From Mycobacterium sp. Root135 (GTDB lineage Bacteria; Actinomycetota; Actinomycetes; Mycobacteriales; Mycobacteriaceae): 64,000 nucleotides of DNA. The stretch covers positions 664,220 to 728,219 of the forward strand of contig NZ_LMEZ01000006.1 of the NCBI RefSeq assembly GCF_001426545.1. The letters are read 5' to 3'. Of the stretch, positions 19,522-28,318 are shown piece after piece. The translations under genes were made by a program, and so were the position numbers. The notes below the pieces were generated by a model that was not told the origin of the DNA, did no database searches, and worked only from the letters and a program-made list of their open reading frames with translations. Positions within the stretch are counted from its first letter, which is position 1; each line of letters opens with the position of its first letter.

Positions 19522-20781
19522 CTACGCATCCCTGTCCAGCGCAGCCGACATGTGCCGGTGCCCGATAACTTCGAAGCCGACGACGCTGACCACCGGTGCG
19601 AGCGTGACGATCAGCAGGCACGCCGTCATGGGGACGCCGGCCGACGCCGCCACCACCGCGGCCACGAGCGTGCCGATGGTCAGCACCAGCAGCACGACGT
19701 GCAGTACGTCCCACGTCCGGACCATGCGTAGGTAGAGCAGGTACACCAGCCCGACGTAGACGCCGACGGGAACGGCGACCGACAGCACCGTGCCCGTCGA
19801 CCCGAGGGTGGACTGCTCCTCCACGTAGTAGGCGGCGGTGTGCAGGCCGGCGCCGGTGGCCACGATCGCCCCGAACACCGCGATGTGGAGGTAGCCGAAC
19901 CAGAAGGACCGTTCGCGGTGACGGTGCAGCAGGTCGGCGGTGGGCACCGAGAAGTAGATCCACCACATCCCGAACGTCAGCCCGGTGCCGGAGATCGCCA
20001 GGATGGCGGCGTCCGGCGTCCACCCGTGTTCGCCGACGACCGCCGTCAACGACGCGACGGTGCCGACCACGCCCTCGCCGAGGGCGATGATGGCCAGCAG
20101 GCCGTACCGCTCCGCGATGTGGTGGGCGTGCCACGGCGTCCCACCTCGGCGCGATTCCGCGAGCCACGGGCCGATCATCTCCGCGCCGGCCAGCAGCACG
20201 AACACGATCAGCCCGAACGTCACCGACAGCGGCAGGAAGATCGAGGCGATCCACCCGACCTGGACGACGGTGATCACCGTCGCGTAGGTGAGGCTGGCCG
20301 GCTTGCGCGCGGGATCCTGGCGCGCCGCCCGCAGCCACTGGGCCACCATCGCCACGCGCATCACGACGTAACCGGCGACGATCAGGACGTTGTCGAGATG
20401 GCCGCCGTGCTCGATCGAGGCAAAGAACGGCGGAATGCCGAGCGCCAGGATGAGGACGCCGACCATCTGCACCATGGTCAGAAGCCGGTACACCCAGTCG
20501 TCCGTGTCATAGGCAGACGCAAACCAGGTGAAGTTGATCCACGCCCAGCACGTGGCGAACGTCGCGAAGATGAACCCCGTGAAGCCGACGCCGGGGTGGC
20601 CGGCGGCGAGTGCGTGCGAAAACCCGGACGCCGCAACACCAAAGGCGATGACGAACGTTAGGTCGAACAGCAGTTCCAGCGGGGTGGCGACGCGATGGCT
20701 CTCGTGCGGGTCACGGCCCGCCATCCGTCGCACGCGGTGCGCCCGTACTGGTCGAGACGATGTTGGCTCTGGCTCGTTCAC
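19522..20781 (-). CDS. Low temperature requirement protein A (LtrA) family membrane protein
   Basis: A 419-residue polytopic membrane protein of the LtrA family, whose function is unclear; the name comes from a Listeria cold-growth mutant. The family signature RVATPLELLFDLTFVIAF is present near residue 35. About ten or more hydrophobic helices follow, together with the conserved HHIAERYGLLAIIALGEGVVG segment near residue 230. I chose the GTG at 20781, just before the hydrophilic leader (EPEPTSSRPVRAHRVRRMAGR). It lies downstream of the mmpL gene on the same strand, with about 90 bases between. Confidence 0.85.
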   Translation of the reverse strand: MNEPEPTSSRPVRAHRVRRMAGRDPHESHRVATPLELLFDLTFVIAFGVAASGFSHALAAGHPGVGFTGFIFATFATCWAWINFTWFASAYDTDDWVYRLLTMVQMVGVLILALGIPPFFASIEHGGHLDNVLIVAGYVVMRVAMVAQWLRAARQDPARKPASLTYATVITVVQVGWIASIFLPLSVTFGLIVFVLLAGAEMIGPWLAESRRGGTPWHAHHIAERYGLLAIIALGEGVVGTVASLTAVVGEHGWTPDAAILAISGTGLTFGMWWIYFSVPTADLLHRHRERSFWFGYLHIAVFGAIVATGAGLHTAAYYVEEQSTLGSTGTVLSVAVPVGVYVGLVYLLYLRMVRTWDVLHVVLLVLTIGTLVAAVVAASAGVPMTACLLIVTLAPVVSVVGFEVIGHRHMSAALDRDA

Positions 20782-20868
20782 CCGACACGCTCCTTCCGAC
20801 GGCGGTTGACCGTACCGAAAGTCGGCTGGTGACGCCACGTTTGGCCGCCGCTCGGGCGAGCCGCGAGC

Positions 20869-23715
20869 TCAGCGGATCTCGGCGGGCTCCGGTGGCGGGG
20901 GAACGCGCATGGCCGCCCGTGACCGCACGATCGTCGGCCACCAGAACCACTTGCCCATGAGCGCCGCGATCGCCGGGGTCATGAAGGTGCGCACGATCAG
21001 GGTGTCGAACAGCAGCCCGAGTGCGATCGTGGTGCCGACCTGGCCCATCACCCTGAGCTCGCTGAACGCGAACGTCGCCATCGTCGCGGCGAAGACCAGC
21101 CCGGCCGACGTCACCACCGAACCGGTGCCCGCCATGGACCGGATGATGCCGGTCTTCAACCCGCCGTGGAGCTCTTCCTTCATCCGGGACACCAACAACA
21201 GGTTGTAGTCCGAGCCCACCGCGAGTAGCAGGATCACCGACATCGCCAGAACCATCCAGTGCAGCTCGAGCCCGAGGATGTGCTGCCACAGCAGAACCGA
21301 CAAGCCGAACGACGCGCCGAGTGACAGCAGCACCGTGCCGACGATCACCGCCGCGGCCACCAGCGCCCTGGTGATCACCAGCATGATGATGAAGATCAGT
21401 GTGACGGCTGATATTCCGGCGATCAGCAGGTCGTAGAAGGACCCGTCGCGCATGTCCTTGTAGGTGGCGGCGGTACCGGCCAGATAGATCGAGGAGCCCT
21501 CCAGCGGCGTGCCCTTGACGGCTTCCTTAGCGGCCTGCTTGATTGCGTCGATGTGGTTGATGCCCTCGACGGTCGCCGGGTCGCCCTCGTGGCTGATGAT
21601 GAACCGCACCGAATGCCCGTCGGGTGAGATGAAGTTCTTCATCCCCCGCTTGAAGTCCTTGTTCTGGAAGATCTCCGGAGGCAGGTAGAAGGTGTCGTCG
21701 TTGCGCGAGGCGTCGAAGGCGTCGCCCATCGCGGTGGCGTTCTCCGACATCGCCGACTGCTGGTTCTGGAAGCCCATCTGGACCTGGTAGGTCGTCAGCA
21801 GCATCTGCTTGACCGACCGGAGCTGCTCGAGCTGCGGCCGTAGCGTCGCCGCCAATTGCGGTGTCAGCGCGGCCAGCTTCTGCGTGTCGGTGACCAAGCC
21901 GCCGATCTGGTCGGTCAGCGAACTGGTGCCGTCGAGCGCGTCGAAGATCCCCCGGCCGGTCACGCACAGCGGAATGTCGTAGCAGTGCGGCTCCCAGTAC
22001 ACGTACGCCTTGAGGGGCCGGAACATGTCCTGGAAGTTCTCGATGTTGTCGCGAAGCTCACCGACGGTCGCGGCGAGTTCGGTGATCTTCGTCGACATCT
22101 CGTTGATGTTGGCCGAGAGCTGGTCCATCAACGACAGCATGTGAGTCAGCGTGTCGATCATCGTCTGCATGTCGTTCGCCTGCTGCAGCATGTTGGCGAA
22201 CGAGTCCTGCTGGTACTTCTCGTTCAGCTTCGACGCGGTGCCCTGCATGCTGATCTGGAACGGGATCGTGCTGTGCTTGATCGGCTTGCCGTCGGGACGG
22301 GTGATCGTCTGAACCCGCGAGATGCCGGGTGTGTGGAAGATCGCCTTCGCGATCTTGTCGATGACGATGAAGTCCGCCGAGGTGCGAAGGTCGTGATCGC
22401 TCTTGATCATCAACAGTTCGGGGTTCATTCGGGCGGCGTTGAAGTGCTTGTCCGCCACGTCGTACCCGACGTTGGCGGGCATGTCGGTGGGCAGATACCG
22501 GCGGTTGTCGTAGCTCGTCTTGTAGCTGGGCAAGGCCAGCAGACCGATCAGCGCAAGCCCGATGGTGGCGGCCAGGATCGGGCCAGGCCACCGCACGATC
22601 GCGGTGCCGAGGCGTCGCCAGCCGCGTGACCGGATAGCCCTCTTGGGTTCGAAGATGCGGCGGAACCGGCTGCCGATCGCGACGACGGCCGGCCCGAGGG
22701 TCAGCGCGGCGACCACGGCGACCAGGGTGCCGACGGCACACGGCACGCCGAGGCTCTGGAAGTACGGCAAGCGGGTGAAGCTGAGGCAGAGCATGGCGCC
22801 CGCGATGGTCAGCCCGGACCCGAGCACGACGTGCGCCGTCCCGTGGAACATCGAGTAGTACGACGCCTCGCGGTCCTCGCCGGTCCCCCGCGCTTCCTGA
22901 TATCGGCCGATGAGGAAGATCGCGTAGTCGGTTCCCGCGGCGATGACCATCAGGGTCAGCAGGCTCGTCGCGAAGGTGGAAAGGCCGATGATCTCGTAGT
23001 AGCCGAGGACTGCGACGATGCCGCGGGCGGCGCCGAGCTCCATGAACACCATGAACAGCACCAGCAGCATGGTGACCACGGAGCGGTAGACCAGCACCAG
23101 CATCAACGCGATCACCACCAGCGTGATGATCGTGACGATGATGATGCTGGTGTTGCCGGCTTCGGTCTGATCCGACACCAGCGGGGCACCGCCGGTGACG
23201 TAGGTCTTCACCCCCGGCGGGGTGGGTGTCTCGGCGACGATCTTCTGGACGGACTTCACCGAGTCGTTGGCCAGCGTCTCGCCCATGTTGCCGTGCAGAT
23301 ACACCTGGACGTAGGCCGACAGGCCGTCGTTGCTTTGGGCGCCCGACGCGGTCAGCGGGTCGCCCCAGAAGTCCTGGATGTGCTCGACGTGGGCGGTGTC
23401 GGCCTCGAGCTTCTTGATCAGGCCGTCGTAATAGCGGTGGGCATCCGCGCCGAGCGGCTTGTCGCCCTCGAGGATGATCATCGCGTTGCTGTCGGAGCTG
23501 AACTCCTTGAAGGTCCTGCCGATTTCTTGCATCGCCATCATCGACGGCGCGTCCTTGGCGTTCATCGACACCGTGTGCGCCTCGCCGACCGTCTCCAACG
23601 GCGGGACGACGACGTTCGTGATCACCGTCAGCGCCAACCACCCGAGGACGATCAGGGGGGCGAACATTCGGATGAAGCGCGCGATCGGCGACCGGTGCGG
23701 ACCCGTATCACTCAT
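20869..23715 (-). CDS. MmpL-family RND transporter
   Basis: A large inner-membrane transporter of 948 residues, of the mycobacterial MmpL type that exports lipids or siderophores. It has the two-repeat RND layout: one N-terminal helix (about 15-37), a periplasmic domain, five helices, a basic cytoplasmic loop, and a second repeat. The proton-relay Asp-Tyr pairs are visible in AAGTDYAIFLIGRY (about 262) and AVGSDYNLLLVSRM (about 833). The second periplasmic domain has a long helical hairpin (about 480-640) typical of the MmpL4/MmpL5 subclass. Such proteins usually sit beside an MmpS partner, but none is encoded here. Substrate unknown. Confidence 0.92.
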   Translation of the reverse strand: MSDTGPHRSPIARFIRMFAPLIVLGWLALTVITNVVVPPLETVGEAHTVSMNAKDAPSMMAMQEIGRTFKEFSSDSNAMIILEGDKPLGADAHRYYDGLIKKLEADTAHVEHIQDFWGDPLTASGAQSNDGLSAYVQVYLHGNMGETLANDSVKSVQKIVAETPTPPGVKTYVTGGAPLVSDQTEAGNTSIIIVTIITLVVIALMLVLVYRSVVTMLLVLFMVFMELGAARGIVAVLGYYEIIGLSTFATSLLTLMVIAAGTDYAIFLIGRYQEARGTGEDREASYYSMFHGTAHVVLGSGLTIAGAMLCLSFTRLPYFQSLGVPCAVGTLVAVVAALTLGPAVVAIGSRFRRIFEPKRAIRSRGWRRLGTAIVRWPGPILAATIGLALIGLLALPSYKTSYDNRRYLPTDMPANVGYDVADKHFNAARMNPELLMIKSDHDLRTSADFIVIDKIAKAIFHTPGISRVQTITRPDGKPIKHSTIPFQISMQGTASKLNEKYQQDSFANMLQQANDMQTMIDTLTHMLSLMDQLSANINEMSTKITELAATVGELRDNIENFQDMFRPLKAYVYWEPHCYDIPLCVTGRGIFDALDGTSSLTDQIGGLVTDTQKLAALTPQLAATLRPQLEQLRSVKQMLLTTYQVQMGFQNQQSAMSENATAMGDAFDASRNDDTFYLPPEIFQNKDFKRGMKNFISPDGHSVRFIISHEGDPATVEGINHIDAIKQAAKEAVKGTPLEGSSIYLAGTAATYKDMRDGSFYDLLIAGISAVTLIFIIMLVITRALVAAAVIVGTVLLSLGASFGLSVLLWQHILGLELHWMVLAMSVILLLAVGSDYNLLLVSRMKEELHGGLKTGIIRSMAGTGSVVTSAGLVFAATMATFAFSELRVMGQVGTTIALGLLFDTLIVRTFMTPAIAALMGKWFWWPTIVRSRAAMRVPPPPEPAEIR

Positions 23716-23895
23716 TCGAGGTCACCGGTCTCCCATGGATGTCGACTGCACGGGCGCCATCGGCCGCGATGGGCGCCACGCGCGGGCGGAACGCCGCGCT
23801 CAATATATGTAGGCCGTCAAACTGTTTCTGTCAATTTCGGAGCGTGCCCCGCGGAGCCCTCTCGCGCCGGTGCCTGCGGGCTTACCGTGGACGGT

Positions 23896-24318
23896 GTGAA
23901 CGAACTCTCCGATGACGTGATCGCATTCCTGTCCGAGGGCACTCGGACGGCGATGCTCGGCTACGTGGCGGCCGACGGCAGGCCGTTGGTGGCGCCGGTC
24001 TGGTTCGTCGTGGACGACGGCCAGCTGGTGTTCAACACCGGCAAGGACACCGCCAAGGGTCGCGCGTTGCAGAGGGACCCCCGCGTGGTGGTGTGCGTCG
24101 ACGATCCCCATCCGCCGTACTCGTTCGTCCAGGTGCAGGGCGTCGCCGAACTGAGCGAGGATCCCGAGGACCTCGTCGCCGTCGCTACCCGCGCCGGAGG
24201 CCGCTACATGGGTGCGGACAAGGCCGAGGAGTACGGCCGACGCAACGGGGTCCCCGGTGAGCTCGTGGTGCGGATCCGGCCGACCAAGGTGCTCGCGGCG
24301 TTCAACCTCGCCGAGTGA
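23896..24318 (+). CDS. PPOX-class F420-dependent/FMN-binding oxidoreductase
   Basis: A 140-residue split-barrel flavin or deazaflavin-binding protein of the pyridoxamine-phosphate-oxidase-like superfamily. Typical elements are RTAMLGYVAADGRPLVAPVWF, an acidic QLVFNTGKDTAKGRAL strand-helix, and PRVVVCVDDPHPPYSFVQV. Many mycobacterial members use coenzyme F420. I chose GTG at 23896 because the domain starts at once; a longer reading enters the spacer behind mmpL. Its TGA overlaps the GTG of the following ispD-like gene by four bases, so the two are probably co-translated. Confidence 0.85.
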   Translation: MNELSDDVIAFLSEGTRTAMLGYVAADGRPLVAPVWFVVDDGQLVFNTGKDTAKGRALQRDPRVVVCVDDPHPPYSFVQVQGVAELSEDPEDLVAVATRAGGRYMGADKAEEYGRRNGVPGELVVRIRPTKVLAAFNLAE

Positions 24319-25040
24319 AGCCGCCACCCGCCGCCGTCGGGGTTGTCCTGGCCGCGGGCATGGGCACGCGCGTCGGCGCCGACGGCAACAAGGCCTATCT
24401 GCCGCTGGTCGGTCGCAGCATGGTGTCGTGGTCGGTCGAGGCGGTGGCCCGGTCGACGAACGTCACCCGCACCGTTCTGGTGTTCCGCCGCGGCGAACGC
24501 GAGCTTGCCGCCAGGACCCTGGCCGCGGAGGTGCCCGAGCTACGAGTCGAACTCGTCGAGGGTGGGGACACCCGCCACGGTTCCGAGGAGAACGTCCTGC
24601 GCCACCTGGCACCCGACATCGAATCCGGCGCGGTCGACGTCGTCCTCGTCCACGACGCCGCCCGTCCCCTGGCCAGCCCGGCCATGATGGACACCGCCGT
24701 GACGACGGCCCGAGCCAGCGGCGGCGCCATCCCGGTGCTGCCCGCGGCAGAGGTGGTCGCGACCGACCTCGACGGTCGACTGTCACCCCCCGACGGCACG
24801 CTCGTCCGGGTCCAGACCCCGCAGGCGTTTCGCGCACGGCCCCTGCTCGCCGCGTATCTGGCCGCCGCGGACGGCAGCTTCGAAGGCACCGACACCGCGT
24901 CGTGCGTGCAGAACTACACCGACCTCGACGTGCACGTGTTCCCCGGCGCCGCCACCAACCTCAAGGTGACGTTCGCCCCCGACGTGCGGCTCGCGGAACG
25001 GCTTCTGCAGGACAGGATCAGTCGCAGCGGCACGCGATGA
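24315..25040 (+). CDS. IspD-like cytidylyltransferase
   Basis: A 241-residue nucleotidyltransferase resembling 2-C-methyl-D-erythritol 4-phosphate cytidylyltransferase. The nucleotide-binding motif VVLAAGMGTRVG is near residue 10 and the conserved Lys follows in DGNKAYLPLVGRSM. The VHDAARPL motif is near residue 115, and VQTPQAFRA is near 175. The C-terminal TNLKVTFAPD segment (NxKxT) is also conserved, so it is probably catalytic. No ispF lies beside it, so it may not be the main isoprenoid gene. The start GTG overlaps the upstream stop. The gene's 3' end overlaps, on the opposite strand, another IspD-like gene. Confidence 0.8.
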   Translation: MKPPPAAVGVVLAAGMGTRVGADGNKAYLPLVGRSMVSWSVEAVARSTNVTRTVLVFRRGERELAARTLAAEVPELRVELVEGGDTRHGSEENVLRHLAPDIESGAVDVVLVHDAARPLASPAMMDTAVTTARASGGAIPVLPAAEVVATDLDGRLSPPDGTLVRVQTPQAFRARPLLAAYLAAADGSFEGTDTASCVQNYTDLDVHVFPGAATNLKVTFAPDVRLAERLLQDRISRSGTR

Positions 25041-25704
25041 CGGCGTCCAGCAGGTGCGCGTCCCGCGGCAACTCGACCTGAAAGGCGGCCGCGTCGCCGT
25101 CGACGACGCGCACGTCGAGCCCCGCGCGCAGGGCGTCGTGGAACTCGTCGAGCCCGTCGGCCACGGTGGCTGGTGACTCGGTGACGAGCTGCCACAGCGC
25201 CGACGCGGTGAAGCCCCTCGGGAACTGCACGGTCCGCAGCGTGGCACGGTCGACGGTGCTCAACACCGACCCCAGCTCGTCGACGGTCTTGACCGAGTCG
25301 GTCATCGGCAGCACCGGGACCACGACCTCGCCTCCGGTCGCCAGGGCGGCGAGCACGCGAACGGCCAGCTCGCCTGGCGACAGCGGAAACCGGTGGTCGC
25401 AGATCAGGACCGCAGCCGCGGTATGCGGTTCGACGCCGAGATGCTCGAGGCCAGCACGGAGCACCTGGCGGCGCGATCCCGATCCCCGGGTCACGGCGAC
25501 CGCGACGCCCAATCCCGCCGCCCGAAGGCACTCCTGGACACTCGCCGCCAGGACGGGCACCGTCGCCACCACGACGTCACCCTCGGCCACCGCCTGCATA
25601 ACCGACCTGACCACCCGCACCAGCGGCGCCTCGTCGCTCACCGGCGCGATGGCCGCGTCGACGTCCGCGGACGACGTCATCGGCACGACCGCGCACTGCT
25701 TCAT
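25018..25704 (-). CDS. Degenerate IspD-like protein
   Basis: A 228-residue protein whose layout follows the IspD fold, but without the usual catalytic motifs. The N-terminus (AVVPMTSSADVDAAIAPV) lacks the Gly-rich AAGxGxR loop and its Lys. Later parts align by pattern: PLVRVVRSVMQAV, VLICDHRFPL in the place of VHDAARPL, and VQFPRGFTASALW in the place of VQTPQAFR. It may be a regulatory or repurposed relative. It converges with the intact IspD-like gene, and their 3' ends overlap by 23 bases. The assignment rests on pattern matching by eye, so it is moderate. Confidence 0.6.
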   Translation of the reverse strand: MKQCAVVPMTSSADVDAAIAPVSDEAPLVRVVRSVMQAVAEGDVVVATVPVLAASVQECLRAAGLGVAVAVTRGSGSRRQVLRAGLEHLGVEPHTAAAVLICDHRFPLSPGELAVRVLAALATGGEVVVPVLPMTDSVKTVDELGSVLSTVDRATLRTVQFPRGFTASALWQLVTESPATVADGLDEFHDALRAGLDVRVVDGDAAAFQVELPRDAHLLDAVIACRCD

Positions 25705-25724
25705 CGTCGAGACAGTAGCGACGA

Positions 25725-26726
25725 TCAGCGGAACCGGCGAAGATATGCCGCCCAATCCCAGCCGGCGAGGAAGTCCTCCATCGCGCCGTAACCCTTGAGG
25801 TACTGCGCCTCCACCTCGTTCTCGGTGATGTCGAAGTCGAGGAAACCGACGTCGGTCGAGTCCACGCGAATCGCCCGCGCGTTGACCCACGGCTGATTCA
25901 GGTACGTCTGGTCGCGACCCACCAGCATCGTGGTGATGACGTCCTCGAGCAGGTGCGGAGCGCCCAACACGCGCAGCGCGGCCAACGCGGGGATCGCCTT
26001 GTCGTTGCCGTCGGGCAGGTTCGGCAGCAGCGTGATGCCGAAACTCGGCCACCGCGGCGCCCGTCCGTCCGTCCTGTCGAGCGAGTCGATCGGGAAGTTC
26101 GACAGCAGCCCCCCGTCGACCAGCGTCGAGGTGAGGCCTGAGGTGCTGGTCAGCTCCACCGGCCGGAAGAAGAACGGGATGGACATCGACGCGCGGACGG
26201 CGTCGGCGACCGGTTGCTCGTCGGGGTCGAGGCCGTAGACCCTGCGGTAGTCCCACGGCAGCCGCACCAGCTGCCCCGTCGTGACGTCGGCGACGGTGAC
26301 CACCAGGCGGTAGCGCTGCTCCGGCGGCAACTCGTCGTCGACGAGTGCCAGATCGCCGAAGGTCACCACGCCGAGATCGGCGAGCTGGCCCCGGATCCAG
26401 TCGTGGATGTAATCGCCCCGGTAGATTCCCGATCCGCGCAGCAGCGCCAGGGACGGGCCGAGGAACGGCACCCGTTCCACCGGACCGGGGTCGAGGAACT
26501 TGCTGTAATCAATTTGCAGCGCAAGCTCTTTGACCTGTGCGCCCGTCATCGTGCCGGTGTGGGCCGCGGCCGCCACGACCGCGCCGACGATGGATCCGGC
26601 CGACGTGCCGGAGATGCGCTGCGGCTGGTAGCCGGCGTCCAGGAGTCCGACGACGGCCCCCACCAGGCCGACTCCCTTGACGCCGCCTCCGGAGAGCACG
26701 AGGTCGGCACGCTTGGCCTCTGTCAT
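25725..26726 (-). CDS. Patatin-like phospholipase
   Basis: A 333-residue lipid acyl hydrolase of the patatin family. The oxyanion loop SGGGVKG is at about residues 12-18. The nucleophile serine is in GTSAGS near residue 40, and the catalytic dyad Asp is in VDGGLLSNFP near residue 210. All three are in the expected order, so it should be active. A central insert (GPVERVPFLGPSLALLRGSG) is typical of long bacterial members. I chose the ATG at 26726 because the family motif begins within ten residues. No ubiquitin-like or cyclase gene is adjacent, so I do not link it to a CBASS. Confidence 0.88.
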   Translation of the reverse strand: MTEAKRADLVLSGGGVKGVGLVGAVVGLLDAGYQPQRISGTSAGSIVGAVVAAAAHTGTMTGAQVKELALQIDYSKFLDPGPVERVPFLGPSLALLRGSGIYRGDYIHDWIRGQLADLGVVTFGDLALVDDELPPEQRYRLVVTVADVTTGQLVRLPWDYRRVYGLDPDEQPVADAVRASMSIPFFFRPVELTSTSGLTSTLVDGGLLSNFPIDSLDRTDGRAPRWPSFGITLLPNLPDGNDKAIPALAALRVLGAPHLLEDVITTMLVGRDQTYLNQPWVNARAIRVDSTDVGFLDFDITENEVEAQYLKGYGAMEDFLAGWDWAAYLRRFR

Positions 26727-26766
26727 GCAGTCGACGGTACGGGTCGGGCCCGACATGCGAGGGAAA

Positions 26767-26952
26767 CTACGGCCACCTCGGCCCCTTCCGGGAGGCGGCG
26801 GCGACCACCACGCTGAGTCCCACCGCGACTGCGAACACCCCGAGCACCAGGTGCCGCGGGAACCCACTCGAGGCGTAGGCCCACAGCTGCAACCCACCCG
26901 CGCACAGCGCAAGCAGACCGAATGCCAGCGCGGCCACGCGAAGTGCAGTCAT
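26767..26952 (-). CDS. Small two-helix membrane protein, 61 aa
   Basis: Not assigned to a family. The product has two hydrophobic stretches, ALAFGLLALCAGGLQLWAY and LVLGVFAVAVGLSVVVAAA, separated by a short loop, and ends with a basic tail RKGPRWP. Two tandem ATG codons (26955 and 26952) could start it. It lies 40 bases upstream of the patatin gene on the same strand, so it may be the first gene of a two-gene transcript. It diverges from the acyl-CoA dehydrogenase gene. Confidence 0.55.
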   Translation of the reverse strand: MTALRVAALAFGLLALCAGGLQLWAYASSGFPRHLVLGVFAVAVGLSVVVAAASRKGPRWP

Positions 26953-26998
26953 CATTCCAGTGTGCAAGCTCGCCGGTGGTGCGACCACCACATCCAAG

Positions 26999-28315
26999 AT
27001 GGGCAAGGGTGACCTCGTGTGGGACTTCCAGACCGATCCGCAGTACCAGGAACTCCTGGACTGGGCGGATGACTTCGTTCGCGACGACGTCGAGCCGCTC
27101 GACCTGATCTGGCCGCACCTGCAATTCACCCCGCTGGACGAGAAGCGCCGCAGCGTCGTCGACCCACTCAAGGAGCGGGTGCGCCAAAAGGGCCTGTGGG
27201 CAACGCATCTCGGCCCCGAACACGGCGGCCAAGGATACGGTCAGCTCAAGCTCGCGCTGCTCAACGAGATCCTCGGCCGGTCCCAGTGGGCGCCCGTCAT
27301 ATTCGGGTGCCAGGCGCCCGACACCGGCAACGCCGAGATCATCGCGCAGTTCGGTACCCCCGACCAGAAGGAGCGCTATCTGCGGCCGCTGCTCGACGGC
27401 GAGCTCTTCTCGAGCTATTCGATGACCGAACCGCAGGGCGGCTCCGACCCCACGCAGTTCACCACCAGCGCGGTGCGCGACGGTGACGACTGGGTGATCA
27501 ACGGTTGGAAGTACTTCTCCTCCAACGCAAGTACGGCGGCGTTCTTGATCGTGATGGTCGTGACCAATCCCGACGTCAGCCCGTATCAGGGGATGTCGAT
27601 GTTCCTTCTGCCCACCGACACTCCCGGCGTCCACGTCGTGCGCAACGCCGGCCTGCACGGCGAGGCCGAGGGCCACGGCTCCCACGCGTTGATCCACTAC
27701 GACGACGTGCGGGTGCCGGACACCGCGCTGCTCGGCGGCGAGGGACGGGCCTTCGCGATCGCCCAGACCCGCCTCGGCGGCGGCCGGATCCACCACGCGA
27801 TGCGCACGATCGGCTTGGCCCAAAAGGCGATGGACATGATGTGCGAGCGCGCGCTGAGCCGTGAGACCGCGGGCAGCCTGCTGTCGGACAAGCAGGCCGT
27901 GCAGGCCTTCATCGCCGACTCATACGCCCAGCTCGTGCAGTTCCGGCTGCTGGTGCTCTACACCGCGTGGGAGATCGACGAGTACGACGACTACAAGAGG
28001 GTGCGCAAGGACATCGCCACCGTCAAGGTGCTGATGCCCACCGTGCTCCACGACATCGCTTGGCGCGCAATGCAAGTCCACGGCGCGCTCGGTGTCACCA
28101 ACGAGATGCCGTTCCTCGGCATGGTGACGGCGGCGGGCGTGATGGGGTTGGCCGACGGCCCCACCGAGGTGCACAAGACCACCGTCGCCAAGCAGGTCCT
28201 GCGGGGCTACCGCGCCAGCGAGGACGTGTGGCCGACGGGCTGGATTCCCCGCAAGCGGGACGAGGCGCGGGCGAGGTTCGCCGAGTACCTCGACCTGGAA
28301 GTCGGAAACCAGTGA
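26999..28315 (+). CDS. Acyl-CoA dehydrogenase (FadE)
   Basis: A 438-residue flavoenzyme that introduces the alpha-beta double bond in acyl-CoAs. The N-terminal helical domain is followed by the FAD-binding motif SYSMTEPQGGSDPTQF and the strand signature WVINGWKYFSSNAS. The C-terminal part carries RAMQVHGALGVTNEMPF and LADGPTEVHK, which belong to the ACAD10/11-like branch for unusual or long acyl chains. I chose the ATG at 26999, after which the conserved text begins within a few residues. It converges with a thiolase and a hydratase gene, which suggests a beta-oxidation set with unknown substrate. Confidence 0.9.
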   Translation: MGKGDLVWDFQTDPQYQELLDWADDFVRDDVEPLDLIWPHLQFTPLDEKRRSVVDPLKERVRQKGLWATHLGPEHGGQGYGQLKLALLNEILGRSQWAPVIFGCQAPDTGNAEIIAQFGTPDQKERYLRPLLDGELFSSYSMTEPQGGSDPTQFTTSAVRDGDDWVINGWKYFSSNASTAAFLIVMVVTNPDVSPYQGMSMFLLPTDTPGVHVVRNAGLHGEAEGHGSHALIHYDDVRVPDTALLGGEGRAFAIAQTRLGGGRIHHAMRTIGLAQKAMDMMCERALSRETAGSLLSDKQAVQAFIADSYAQLVQFRLLVLYTAWEIDEYDDYKRVRKDIATVKVLMPTVLHDIAWRAMQVHGALGVTNEMPFLGMVTAAGVMGLADGPTEVHKTTVAKQVLRGYRASEDVWPTGWIPRKRDEARARFAEYLDLEVGNQ

Positions 28316-28318
28316 CGC

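Noticed and set aside
18250..19731. 493-codon plus-strand frame over the MFS gene
   Set aside because: It is a shifted reading of the MFS gene; the MFS frame has proper membrane helices and codon bias.
25725..26726. Patatin gene as a CBASS phospholipase effector (CapV)
   Set aside because: It lies more than 20 kb from the CD-NTase, among core genes with normal codon use.
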